This document shows, piece after piece, positions 18,820-26,988 of a DNA stretch of 64,000 nucleotides. Origin of the DNA: Methylocystis rosea SV97 (GTDB taxonomy: Bacteria; Pseudomonadota; Alphaproteobacteria; Rhizobiales; Beijerinckiaceae); assembly GCF_000372845.1 (NCBI RefSeq), contig NZ_KB889963.1:2500304-2564303 (forward strand). The letters are read 5' to 3'. Below the pieces are notes generated by a model. That model had not been told where the DNA came from. It saw only the letters and a program-made list of their open reading frames with translations, and did not search any database. The position numbers and the translations under genes are program-made. Every line of letters starts with the position of its first letter. The stretch's first letter is position 1.

Positions 18820-20003
18820 TTCTTGCCGGAGAGTTTCTGGTGAATCGCCGCGGCGGCGGATTCGTAAATAGCGTCGAAGGCGCGCCGCGGCAGCGATCCC
18901 TGCTCGACCGCTTCCGCAGTTTGCAGCGGCTGTTCGAGCACGACGGAGTTTCCGCGTTTCACTTCGAGGCGTCCAACCGGTGCGCCCGCCTCGACCGGCG
19001 CCAGCACCGGGCCTTCGTAAACGATCTTGCCCATCAGCCTCTCATTGGCGCCGCGCGGCAGGAGCACTTTGACGTCTTCCTTGGCGACCAGCTCCACGGA
19101 GCCCTGCGTGCCGCCATAGACCTGCGCCGGCCCAACCGGCTCGCCGGCCTTGAACAGCTCCTTCTCTTCGAAGTTGCGGAATCCCCATTGCAGCAATTTG
19201 CGCGCTTCTTCGGCCCGCTCCTTCGCGCTCTTCGCGCCGTAAACGGCGACGATCAGGCGTCGGCCGTCCTGCGTGGCGGAACCCACCAAGCCGTAGCCGC
19301 TGTCCTTATCGATATTGCCGGTCTTCAATCCGTCGGCGCCGATGCTCATCGTTAGCAGCGGATTGCGGTTCTGTTGGCGAATCTTGTTCCAGGTGTACTC
19401 CTTCTCGCCAAAATAGCGGTAATACTCAGGGTAGGTCTTGATGATATGCGCCGCGAGCTTCGACATTTCGCGCGCCGTCACCTTTTGGTCAGGACCGTCC
19501 ATGCCCCAGGGATTGCCGAAGCGCGATTTGACAAGGCCAAGCTCGGCGGCGCGCTTGTTCATCCGCGTCACGAAGGATTCTTCTGCGCCCGCGAGGCCTT
19601 CGGCGAGCGTAATCGCCGCGTCGTTGCCCGACTGGATCACCAAGCCCCGGATGAGATCCTCGACCCGAACGCGGCTGTTGAGGGCGAGGAACATCGCCGA
19701 CCCGCCAGCCGGCGCCCCGCCTGTGCGCCAGGCGTGCTCGGAAACGGTGAATTCATCGTCGAGCTTCAGTTTTCCTTCCGCCAAAGCCTGAAAGATCAGC
19801 TCCGCCGTCAGAATTTTGACGGTCGACGCGGGCTTGGCGTAGTCGTCCGCGCCTTTCTCGAACAGAACGGTGTTCGTGCCAGCGTCGATCAGGATGGCGT
19901 GCGGGACGCTTGTTTGAAAATTCTGGGCGCGCGACGGCGCTGCCCCAAGCGCACACAATGCGAAAAGCGTCAGAATAAAGTGAAGCCCGGGAAATTTCGG
20001 CAA
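18816..20003 (-). CDS. D-alanyl-D-alanine carboxypeptidase (PBP5/6 type)
   Basis: Periplasmic enzyme that trims the terminal D-alanine from peptidoglycan pentapeptides. The 395-residue product has a signal peptide (about 1-27). The three penicillin-binding motifs are SxxK (S60-TVK), SGN (125-127) and KTG (227-229), followed by a PBP5 C-terminal beta domain and an amphipathic C-terminal anchor. It leads the operon with tmk and holB. Confidence 0.94.
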   Translation of the reverse strand: MPKFPGLHFILTLFALCALGAAPSRAQNFQTSVPHAILIDAGTNTVLFEKGADDYAKPASTVKILTAELIFQALAEGKLKLDDEFTVSEHAWRTGGAPAGGSAMFLALNSRVRVEDLIRGLVIQSGNDAAITLAEGLAGAEESFVTRMNKRAAELGLVKSRFGNPWGMDGPDQKVTAREMSKLAAHIIKTYPEYYRYFGEKEYTWNKIRQQNRNPLLTMSIGADGLKTGNIDKDSGYGLVGSATQDGRRLIVAVYGAKSAKERAEEARKLLQWGFRNFEEKELFKAGEPVGPAQVYGGTQGSVELVAKEDVKVLLPRGANERLMGKIVYEGPVLAPVEAGAPVGRLEVKRGNSVVLEQPLQTAEAVEQGSLPRRAFDAIYESAAAAIHQKLSGKK

Positions 20004-20091
20004 GACGCGCTCCCGTATTTACGCCGCAGCGCGGCAAGCCGGGAGAAGATGGCGCGCGACGCCGAAAATTGCAATCGCGGCGTGAGGCCGC

Positions 20092-21099
20092 TCAGTTCGT
20101 CCGAACCGAGGAGTTCAGCGCCTGTCGGACGGCGTTGTGAGCGGAAGCTTGACGGGCGCCGCCAAGATGCGCGGGCCGCACTGGCGGCAGCGGCGCCGCA
20201 GCTTTCCTAACCTTCTGGGTCGAAGCGACGGGTTCCTCGTCTATGCTGGCTTGCAGTCGTGAGGGAGGCAGGGGCGCGTCGCTCTCCTGCCTGGCATAGG
20301 CTCGCATCTGATCATCTGACGCCTGCCCATTCTCATTGGAGACGCGCGCCGCGAGTTCGGCGACTTCTGCCCTTTCATCATAGCGCGCCGCAGGCGCCGG
20401 ATCCTCATTCGCCGCCGTCATCACCGGGGCGTCGATCTGCGCGGGTTGGCCATCGTCGCGCAGGGTCGCAAGCAGTTTTTCGTCGTCGTCGCCGGCAAGA
20501 TCGGCTCGGCCGATCCATTCGACCTTGACGCGCGCTGTGCCGACGCCATGAAAATCAAGCGCATGCGCAACGCGCTGCGAAACGTCCATGACGCGTCCGC
20601 CGTGATAGGGGCCACGGTCATTGACGCGCACGACCATGGAACGGTCATTGCGCAAATTGGTGACGCGCGCATAGCTGGGGAGCGGCATTGTCGGGTGGGC
20701 GGCGGAAATCGACGCCCTGTCGAATATTTCGCCGTTGGCGGTGCGACGTCCGTGGAAATCCGAACCATACCAGGAAGCGGTTCCGACCGAGGAATAGGGC
20801 CTCTCGCTCGGGTAATAGGTTCGGCCGGCGATCTTATAGGGCTTGCCGACCATATAGGCGCCGCCGCCCTTCGGCACTTCTTCGCCATCGGCGATGACCC
20901 GCGGGCTGGGACGCACCCCGTAACGCGGGTCGATCTGTCCAAATCCGCCGAGGCCGGCGCTTCTATGCGATCCCGTGGTCGAAGAGCATCCGGCGAGTGC
21001 GCCGAGACAGACGAGAGGCAGCAGTTTGGAAAGGATGATTGAGGAGCGAACGAGCGGACGCGGCGCATGAGCAGCGTTTTTAAAGACGACAAATCGCAT
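20092..21099 (-). CDS. rlpA: RlpA-like septal lytic transglycosylase lipoprotein
   Basis: Outer-membrane lipoprotein of the rare lipoprotein A family, which cleaves glycan strands lacking stem peptides at the septum. The start at 21099 (335 residues) is chosen because it places a signal ending in the lipobox LAGC about 30 residues in; a frame from 21315 would bury that signal. The double-psi beta-barrel domain runs from about 85 to 185 and includes GTASWYGSDFHGRRTANGE, MPLPSYARV and VRVNDRGPYHGGRVMD. The rest is an Ala/Pro-rich tail with no clear SPOR domain. A second, shorter RlpA-like gene lies at 56408. Confidence 0.9.
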   Translation of the reverse strand: MRFVVFKNAAHAPRPLVRSSIILSKLLPLVCLGALAGCSSTTGSHRSAGLGGFGQIDPRYGVRPSPRVIADGEEVPKGGGAYMVGKPYKIAGRTYYPSERPYSSVGTASWYGSDFHGRRTANGEIFDRASISAAHPTMPLPSYARVTNLRNDRSMVVRVNDRGPYHGGRVMDVSQRVAHALDFHGVGTARVKVEWIGRADLAGDDDEKLLATLRDDGQPAQIDAPVMTAANEDPAPAARYDERAEVAELAARVSNENGQASDDQMRAYARQESDAPLPPSRLQASIDEEPVASTQKVRKAAAPLPPVRPAHLGGARQASAHNAVRQALNSSVRTN

Positions 21100-21375
21100 C
21101 CAGACGGTCCTTGCCACCAACTTCGATCCGCCGCCGACTGCACTGAAGCCCGCCCCACAAGCGGCGGCGCTTCCTTCATTTTCGACGCGACCTGAGCCGC
21201 CGCGCGGTACAACCTGCGGAGTGTCTCGTTGATGTGTGAAGTTGTCGTTAAACGCAGTTACGCTGGCGTCAGCAGGCGTCGCGAATGAGACCAAAATGCG
21301 ACACATGCCCTCCAAAAGCGTGTGCTCATCGAGATTGAAAACAGATGTGGCCTGGGCGCCACAGTCTGCTCGGCT

Positions 21376-23172
21376 TCATTGAACGCGCGCCAGGTCGACG
21401 ATTCGCGTCTCGACGCGCTCGATGCCGCGAAAGACATTGCGTGACAGTTTCGCCGCGACGTGAAGCTGTGCGCCGTCTCCTCTCAAAAGCGCCTCGCCGA
21501 GCGGCGACTGCACGGCGCGAAAGGCGATGGCGTCGACCGTCGCGCCGTCGCGCGAACGCAAGCGGGCGCGCACATGATCGGCCCCAACCGTCTGGGCGAA
21601 TGTGACCTGCTGCTCAGGGAGAGCAAACAAGGGCTCGGGGTTGCCCTGCCCGAATGGACCGGCTCGCTCCACCCGTCGCAGCAGTTCAAGACAGACTCCT
21701 CGTCCGGCGACTGCCGCATCGACAACCAGCGCATCGTCGAGACGCGCGGCTTCGACGGACGCCTCCAGCGCCTCATCGAGAAAGGCGCGAAACTCGTCGA
21801 TCTTGCCCCGGGCCAAAGTCACGCCGGCGGCCATCGGATGCCCGCCCCCCTTGACCGCCAGGCCCATTTCGACCGCGCGCCGCACGGCGGCTCCAAGGTC
21901 GACGCCACTTAAACTCCTACCTGAACCTGTTCCATATTCTCCATTGAAAGCAATTACAAATGCTGGAGTATTAAAGCGTTCCTTTAAGCGTGATGCGATC
22001 AGTCCGACAACGCCCGGATGCCAATCCTGTCCATGCACGACGAGACACGACAGTCGATTGGATCCCGCGATTTGCGCTTCCGCCTCGGCCACCGCCTGCT
22101 CCAGAATCATCCTTTCGACGACCTGTCGTTCGCCATTCAGCCGGTCCAGCTCGAGGGCGATGCCACGCGCTTCCACGCCGTCGGCGAGGGTGAGAAGCCT
22201 TGTGCCGAGGCCAGCGTCGCCGATCCGCCCGCCGGCGTTAATCCGCGGCCCTAGCGCGAAACCAAGATGATAGGCGCGCGGCGGGCCATCCAAACGGGCG
22301 GCGTCCATCAGCGCGGCAAGCCCCGGACGGGATCGCGCCGCCATCACCATCAGACCCTTGGCGACGAGCGCCCTGTTGAGCCGCGCCAGCGGGGAGACGT
22401 CGGCGACTGTCGCCAGCGCGACGAGATCGAGCGCGGCGAGAAGGTCCGGCTCCGGTCGATCATCGCTCCACCAGCCGCGCGCGCGCAGCGTCCTCGACAA
22501 TCCGATGAGGACAAGAAAAACGACCCCGGCCGCGCAGAGCGCCCCCTGCCCCGAAAGATCATCGAGTCGGTTGGGATTGACGACCAGCGCGTCCGGCAGG
22601 ATTTCCGGCGCCTGATGATGGTCGAGGACGATCACATCGACGCCTAGCGCGTTTGCGGCGGCGAAAGCGTCGTGACTCGAGGTCCCGCAATCGACGGTGA
22701 CCAGCAGAGTCGCGCCCCGCGCGGCGAGATCGCGGATCGCCTCAACATTCGGCCCATAGCCCTCGATGATCCGGTCGGGAATATGGAGCAAGGGCTCCGG
22801 CGCGCGGGCTGCGCGCCAAAAGTCGATAAGCAGCGCCGAGGAACAGGCGCCGTCGACGTCATAGTCGCCAAAAACGGCGATCTGCTCGGACTTTTCAATC
22901 GCGTCTGCGAGCCGGTGCGTCGCGGCGTCCATGTCGCGCAGCGACGAGGGGTCGGGGAGAAGATCGCGGAGCTTGGGATCGAGATAGCCGGCGGCGTCGG
23001 CGACCGTGACGCCGCGCCCGGCGATCACCCGCGCAAGAAAATCGTCGATGCCATGCGCCTGGGTCAGCGCAAGCGCCTGCGCCTCGCCTCTGGCGTCCAG
23101 CCGCCCGCGCCAACGTCGACCGAGCACGGAGCGCTCGACCCCAAGAAAGGCGGGAACCATCGAATCGGACAT
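21376..23172 (-). CDS. recJ: Single-stranded-DNA exonuclease RecJ
   Basis: 5'-3' single-strand exonuclease of recombination and mismatch repair, 598 residues from the ATG at 23172, which sits just before the conserved N-terminus. Upstream residues in frame are not family-like. Phosphoesterase motifs are DYDVDG (D103, D105) and DHH (184-186). The DHHA1 motif is KGGGHPMAAG, and an OB-fold lies at the C-terminus. Bases 21911-21990 (residues 395-421) are only 31/80 G+C inside a GC-rich gene, though the protein sequence there is conserved. Confidence 0.95.
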   Translation of the reverse strand: MSDSMVPAFLGVERSVLGRRWRGRLDARGEAQALALTQAHGIDDFLARVIAGRGVTVADAAGYLDPKLRDLLPDPSSLRDMDAATHRLADAIEKSEQIAVFGDYDVDGACSSALLIDFWRAARAPEPLLHIPDRIIEGYGPNVEAIRDLAARGATLLVTVDCGTSSHDAFAAANALGVDVIVLDHHQAPEILPDALVVNPNRLDDLSGQGALCAAGVVFLVLIGLSRTLRARGWWSDDRPEPDLLAALDLVALATVADVSPLARLNRALVAKGLMVMAARSRPGLAALMDAARLDGPPRAYHLGFALGPRINAGGRIGDAGLGTRLLTLADGVEARGIALELDRLNGERQVVERMILEQAVAEAEAQIAGSNRLSCLVVHGQDWHPGVVGLIASRLKERFNTPAFVIAFNGEYGTGSGRSLSGVDLGAAVRRAVEMGLAVKGGGHPMAAGVTLARGKIDEFRAFLDEALEASVEAARLDDALVVDAAVAGRGVCLELLRRVERAGPFGQGNPEPLFALPEQQVTFAQTVGADHVRARLRSRDGATVDAIAFRAVQSPLGEALLRGDGAQLHVAAKLSRNVFRGIERVETRIVDLARVQ

Positions 23173-23453
23173 TGATGCCTCAAAAGATTCGCTAAGCGTA
23201 GGCGGCGAGCGACGCAAGCTGCTCGATGACCATGACGGCGGGAATGCCCGAGTGGCGCAACAGCCGATCAATTTTTGACCCGCTGGGAATTCACTTGACA
23301 TCTCTGTCCATTGGCGACGTCATATTCTCGGTGGAAAATCTTCGATCCAATCCGTTTTGATGAGGCGAACGTTCGACTGAAGTCTTTAGATTTTTCGTGC
23401 ATTTAGCCAGCGCCTTGCAGCAGACTGCATAAAAGAAATTGAGCGGAGAGCTT

Positions 23454-23882
23454 ATGGAGTCAAAGAAGCTCGAGACGGGCGCCGCCCCTCGCAAACTCGG
23501 CGACTATCTCACGCGCGCGCGCGATAAAGCGCCAGCGCATGCGGGTCATGGCGCGGGCGGCGCACAGTCCGTGCGCAAGGACAGCTACCGCGACCATGAG
23601 ATAGAAATCGTCACGACTTACCAGATTTTGGTCGATGGAAAGAAGATTCGCGCGCCGCTCGGCGTCGACGCGTCCGGCCAGGTTCATTGTCATTCATTGC
23701 CGAACTACCAGACCGCGTCGGCGGTCGACATGGTGCGGGCGCTGATCGACGGCTTTCCGGAGGAGTTCGAGCGAAAGCCGGCGCCGAGCAAGAGCCGCCC
23801 TCCAGCAAGCCACAAGCGCCGGCCCGCTCCTGCTCGCAAAAGCAAGCCCGCAGCGAAGAAAGGCTCAAAACACGAGCATTGA
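23454..23882 (+). CDS. MelC1-like tyrosinase caddie (cofactor) protein
   Basis: A 142-residue protein directly upstream of a tyrosinase. Residues 44-105 fit the MelC1 pattern: Y-x4-I, then TYQILVDGKKI (55-65), a DASGQ turn, S81 and Y85, and a helix (AVDMVRALIDG). An AHAGHGAGG stretch (29-37) resembles the His/Gly region of Streptomyces caddies. The tail (107-142) is Lys/Arg/Pro/Ala-rich and ends HEH. MelC1 delivers copper to, and shields, the tyrosinase active site. Streptomyces versions carry a Tat signal; none is visible here, so the pair is probably cytoplasmic or exported another way. The start follows a GGAG site; an ATG 15 bases upstream is possible. The similarity is judged by eye. Confidence 0.65.
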   Translation: MESKKLETGAAPRKLGDYLTRARDKAPAHAGHGAGGAQSVRKDSYRDHEIEIVTTYQILVDGKKIRAPLGVDASGQVHCHSLPNYQTASAVDMVRALIDGFPEEFERKPAPSKSRPPASHKRRPAPARKSKPAAKKGSKHEH

Positions 23883-23908
23883 TTTTTCAGGCGAACATTG
23901 ATTTTCAG
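23878..23908 (+). repeat. Short leader repeats ATTGATTTTCA before the tyrosinase and lipase-like genes
   Basis: ATTGATTTTTCAG (23878-23890) and ATTGATTTTCAG (23897-23908) occur in the 36-base gap before the tyrosinase start. ATTGATTTTCAA recurs at 24897-24908, just before the lipase-like gene. The shared leader suggests duplication of a translation-initiation region or a common RNA signal. Confidence 0.45.
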
Positions 23909-23918
23909 GAGAGAGACG

Positions 23919-24884
23919 ATGGCCGTCGTCCGAAGCAATATTTCAACGAATTCAGGGGTTCGCGATCAATATATTGAGGGCGTCAAACTATTGAAAAAAG
24001 AGGCGTCCGGCCGAACGACCGATGAATTCGGCATTCCCGGCGCGGCGCGTTCAGTGAGCACCTACGATCTTTTCGTGGTCTGGCATGTCACCGCAATGAT
24101 GATCGAGACGCCGCCAGGAAATCCCGCGCAGCGGAACGCGGCGCACCGCGGACCAATTTTCGCGCCATGGCATCGCGTGATGCTGATGGTCTTCGAGCAG
24201 AACCTCCAGCGGGTTCTGAACGACGCGAATTTCGGTCTGCCCTACTGGGATTGGGCGGAAGACGGCGACCTGCCGCCGCAGGAGCAGAGCTCGGCCGCCA
24301 TCTGGGGGGCGGACTGCATGGGCGGCGAGGGAAATCCGGTCGCTACCGGCCCTTTCGCGTTTCACGCGAGCGATCCGTCCGCGTTCAGAGTGCGCATCTC
24401 CACGAATATCTCCGGAGAGTTGCGTTCGGTGAACCGCGGCCTCCGACGCGCCTTCGGCGTCAGCACGGATGCGCTGCCGAGAACGGCGCATGTGACGAAT
24501 GCGCTGGCGCTGTCGCCCTATGATTCGCCCGACTGGGACGCTGACACGAACAGCTTCCGTAATCGGATCGAAGGGTGGATGAACGACGACGGCGTTTCCG
24601 CGACCTGGCTGCACAATCTCGTCCACGTCTGGATTGGCGGAGAGATGTTGCTTGGCTCCTCGCCCAACGATCCGGTTTTTTTTCTCAATCATTGCAACAT
24701 CGATCGCCTTTGGGAGAGTTGGATGTCCCGAAATGGGCGCGTCTACGTTCCCGACATGACGGCTGGCGCGGATCTCAAAGGTCATCGCATCGACGATCCG
24801 ATCAGCTCGCCGCTCGGCCGCAGCGCGACGCCGCGCGAGACGCTCGACGTCAGCGCGATCTACGAATATGACGCGCTCGCCTGA
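23919..24884 (+). CDS. Tyrosinase (type-3 dicopper phenol oxidase)
   Basis: Oxidises phenols and catechols to o-quinones with O2, giving melanin-type products or modified tyrosines. The product has 321 residues from the ATG at 23919, which is preceded by AGGAGAG. CuA ligands are H56, H76 and H85 (in AHRGPIFAPWHR). CuB ligands are H232, H236 and H258 (in WLHNLVH and NHCNIDRLW). E218 and N233 match the water-keeper Glu and Asn of bacterial tyrosinases, favouring true monophenolase activity. No signal peptide or C-terminal lid domain is present. It lies 36 bases after the caddie-like gene and 41 bases before the lipase-like gene, so all three probably form one operon. Confidence 0.93.
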   Translation: MAVVRSNISTNSGVRDQYIEGVKLLKKEASGRTTDEFGIPGAARSVSTYDLFVVWHVTAMMIETPPGNPAQRNAAHRGPIFAPWHRVMLMVFEQNLQRVLNDANFGLPYWDWAEDGDLPPQEQSSAAIWGADCMGGEGNPVATGPFAFHASDPSAFRVRISTNISGELRSVNRGLRRAFGVSTDALPRTAHVTNALALSPYDSPDWDADTNSFRNRIEGWMNDDGVSATWLHNLVHVWIGGEMLLGSSPNDPVFFLNHCNIDRLWESWMSRNGRVYVPDMTAGADLKGHRIDDPISSPLGRSATPRETLDVSAIYEYDALA

Positions 24885-24925
24885 GCGCCAAAGCTTATTG
24901 ATTTTCAATTGAATTCGGATCGGCG

Positions 24926-26116
24926 ATGGCGCTTAAATCCACTCATATTATTTTCGTGCATGATTTCTTCGGCTGGGGTCCTCAGGAATTCGGACTTCCT
25001 TATTGGGGCGATGCGCTCGATCAGATCGGCGAACCTTTCGCGGTCCATGAAGCGAAGGTGGGACCGGTCAGCTCGTTCCATGATCGCGCCTGCGAGCTTT
25101 TCGCTCAGATTGCCGGCGGAAGGGTCGATTACGGCGCGCAGCACAGCAGCGAGGCGCGCCACGCCCGCTATTCGCGGGAATACGCTGACCCTTTTGCGCC
25201 GGAATGGTCGGCGGAAAACCCGGTGATCCTTATCGGCCATGGCGCAGGCGCCCAGACCGCCATGCAATTGCAGGCGCTGCTCGCCAGCGATTTCTGGGGG
25301 CAAGGGACAAACGCTGGCTGGGTCGAAGGTGTGGTCAGCGTCGCCGGCGCCATCAACGGCTCGTTGCTTCCCTATGGCTTTGGATGCGACCGGGTAAATG
25401 GCCGGCTTAACCGCAAACCAAGCCGGCTTATCGCGGAGTCGTTCAACTTTCTTGGAATGGCCGCCGGCGTGCCGAGCGCCATGCGCAAGCCCTTCGATCT
25501 CCATCTCGACCAATGGACCAACGGCGAAGCCGATGCGAAATCGGCGATGGCGCGTCTGGACGCCGGCGCCTTCGTCGCGGGCGAGGACAATCTCGCCTTC
25601 GACATGACGCTGCAGGGCTGCCGCAACGCCAACGCGCGGTTCAGATCACATCCGGGCACCTATTATCTGTCGCTGGTGACCAACGCCACGCATGTTCGGG
25701 CTTCGGGCTTTTTCAGCAGGACCTGGCGGCCCGACCCGACGATCCATCCCATTCTCTGGCAGCCGGCGCTCTATCAGGCACTTGAGGCCAACTTCGCCAA
25801 GGCGCCGATCGTGGGTTGGGGCGGCGGCGACCTTTCGCTGCCGCAGTGGCGGCCCAACGACGGCGCAGTGAGCGTCATCTCGCAAAGATATCCCTTCACG
25901 GCGCGGGAAGAGCCGGTGGGAGGCGAAGGCGTCTTTAAACGCCAAAGACTTAAGCCGGGGCGCTGGTATTACGAATATCTCGACAAGGCCATCGGCCAGC
26001 GGTTCGACCATTTCGACGCTGTCGTCGGCGCGCAGCTCAAACCATGGGTGCCCGGACTGCGCGACGCGCATCGGGAGATCTATCTGAGGCTCGGCGAAAC
26101 CTTGCGCAGCCTTTAG
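24926..26116 (+). CDS. Family I.5/I.6 lipase homologue lacking the catalytic serine
   Basis: A 396-residue alpha/beta-hydrolase resembling thermophilic Bacillus and Staphylococcus lipases. Shared signatures are VGPVSSFHDRACELF, GGRVDYGAQH, the NDG acid motif (D312) and the DHFD histidine motif (H362). The zinc site appears intact: D53, H73, H79, D226. The nucleophile elbow, GHSxGG in active relatives, reads GHGAGA: codon 106 (25241-25243) is GGC, glycine. The oxyanion loop is VHD (11-13) instead of VHG, and the later TPHDG-type loop reads AGAING. It is therefore probably not an ordinary lipase. No signal peptide is seen. By spacing it is co-transcribed with the tyrosinase; a structural or binding role is inferred. 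Confidence 0.85.
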   Translation: MALKSTHIIFVHDFFGWGPQEFGLPYWGDALDQIGEPFAVHEAKVGPVSSFHDRACELFAQIAGGRVDYGAQHSSEARHARYSREYADPFAPEWSAENPVILIGHGAGAQTAMQLQALLASDFWGQGTNAGWVEGVVSVAGAINGSLLPYGFGCDRVNGRLNRKPSRLIAESFNFLGMAAGVPSAMRKPFDLHLDQWTNGEADAKSAMARLDAGAFVAGEDNLAFDMTLQGCRNANARFRSHPGTYYLSLVTNATHVRASGFFSRTWRPDPTIHPILWQPALYQALEANFAKAPIVGWGGGDLSLPQWRPNDGAVSVISQRYPFTAREEPVGGEGVFKRQRLKPGRWYYEYLDKAIGQRFDHFDAVVGAQLKPWVPGLRDAHREIYLRLGETLRSL

Positions 26117-26134
26117 CCCGACCGGGGACCAAGG

Positions 26135-26824
26135 CTAATGCATGCCGCCAAAACCTTGTGATCGCAGCGCGTCCATGACGCCGTTGAAGATCAGCGACAC
26201 GCCCATCGCCGAGACGAAAAAGCCGACGATCCTGGTCGCCGCGTCAATGCCCAGCGGCCCGAGCGTTGTGGTCAACCGCGTCGCGAAGGCGAGGCAGGCG
26301 TAAGTGACGCCCACAGCGAGAAAGATCGCGACGAGAATGACTCCGAACGCCAGCGCCTCATGGGACGAGTGCTCAACGGTGGCCATCATCCCGAGCACGG
26401 TGGCGATCGGGCCAGGGCCGATCATGAGCGGCATCGCAAGCGGCATGAAGGCGATATTGCCCGTCGATCTGGCGAACGCCGGCGTTCCGTCGCCGTCCGA
26501 CGAGGGTAAAAAAAGCTCAAAGCCGATCTTCATCAGCACGATCCCGCCAGCGATGCGCACCATGCTGAGCGAGACGCCGAAGATTTTTAAGATCACCGCG
26601 CCAAAGAACAAGAAGAAGAGGATCAGCAGCAGCGCATAGAGACAGGACATGAAGGCCACGCGACCGCGCTCCTGGTTGCTTTTCTCGCGCAGGAGCAGAA
26701 GGAAGACTGGGAGCACCTCAAAAGGATTGATGACCGCGAGCAGCGTCGTGAACGTCGAGAAAAAGAGCGTCAGCTCGGTTCTGAAAGCTCCGGCGCCGAT
26801 GTCCGAGACGAGACTACTGTTCAT
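26135..26824 (-). CDS. MarC family inner-membrane protein
   Basis: A 229-residue integral membrane protein with about six hydrophobic helices and the MarC signature NPFEVLPVFL near the N-terminus, plus FMPLAMPLMIGPGPI in the middle. Members are called MarC or NAAT transporters, but the substrate is unsettled and the former link to multiple antibiotic resistance is not supported. It is convergent with the lipase-like gene and divergent from the epimerase gene. Confidence 0.9.
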   Translation of the reverse strand: MNSSLVSDIGAGAFRTELTLFFSTFTTLLAVINPFEVLPVFLLLLREKSNQERGRVAFMSCLYALLLILFFLFFGAVILKIFGVSLSMVRIAGGIVLMKIGFELFLPSSDGDGTPAFARSTGNIAFMPLAMPLMIGPGPIATVLGMMATVEHSSHEALAFGVILVAIFLAVGVTYACLAFATRLTTTLGPLGIDAATRIVGFFVSAMGVSLIFNGVMDALRSQGFGGMH

Positions 26825-26988
26825 AAGGCCTTCTCATTGGCGATGCGCTGCGCGAACATGCGTGGCGGGTGCTGCGGCGTGGCGGCGCGACCTTATTGCG
26901 GCGGGCGCCGCCGCTCAAGCGCCGCACTGGAGGAACGCGCTGAATTCGAAGCTTCGCTTGGACTTGTGTCCGACAATGGAATTGACCC

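Noticed and set aside
26108..26140. TTAGCC/GGCTAA arms as a terminator between the lipase-like gene and marC
   Set aside because: The stem is only 6 bases, the loop is long, and no T-run follows.
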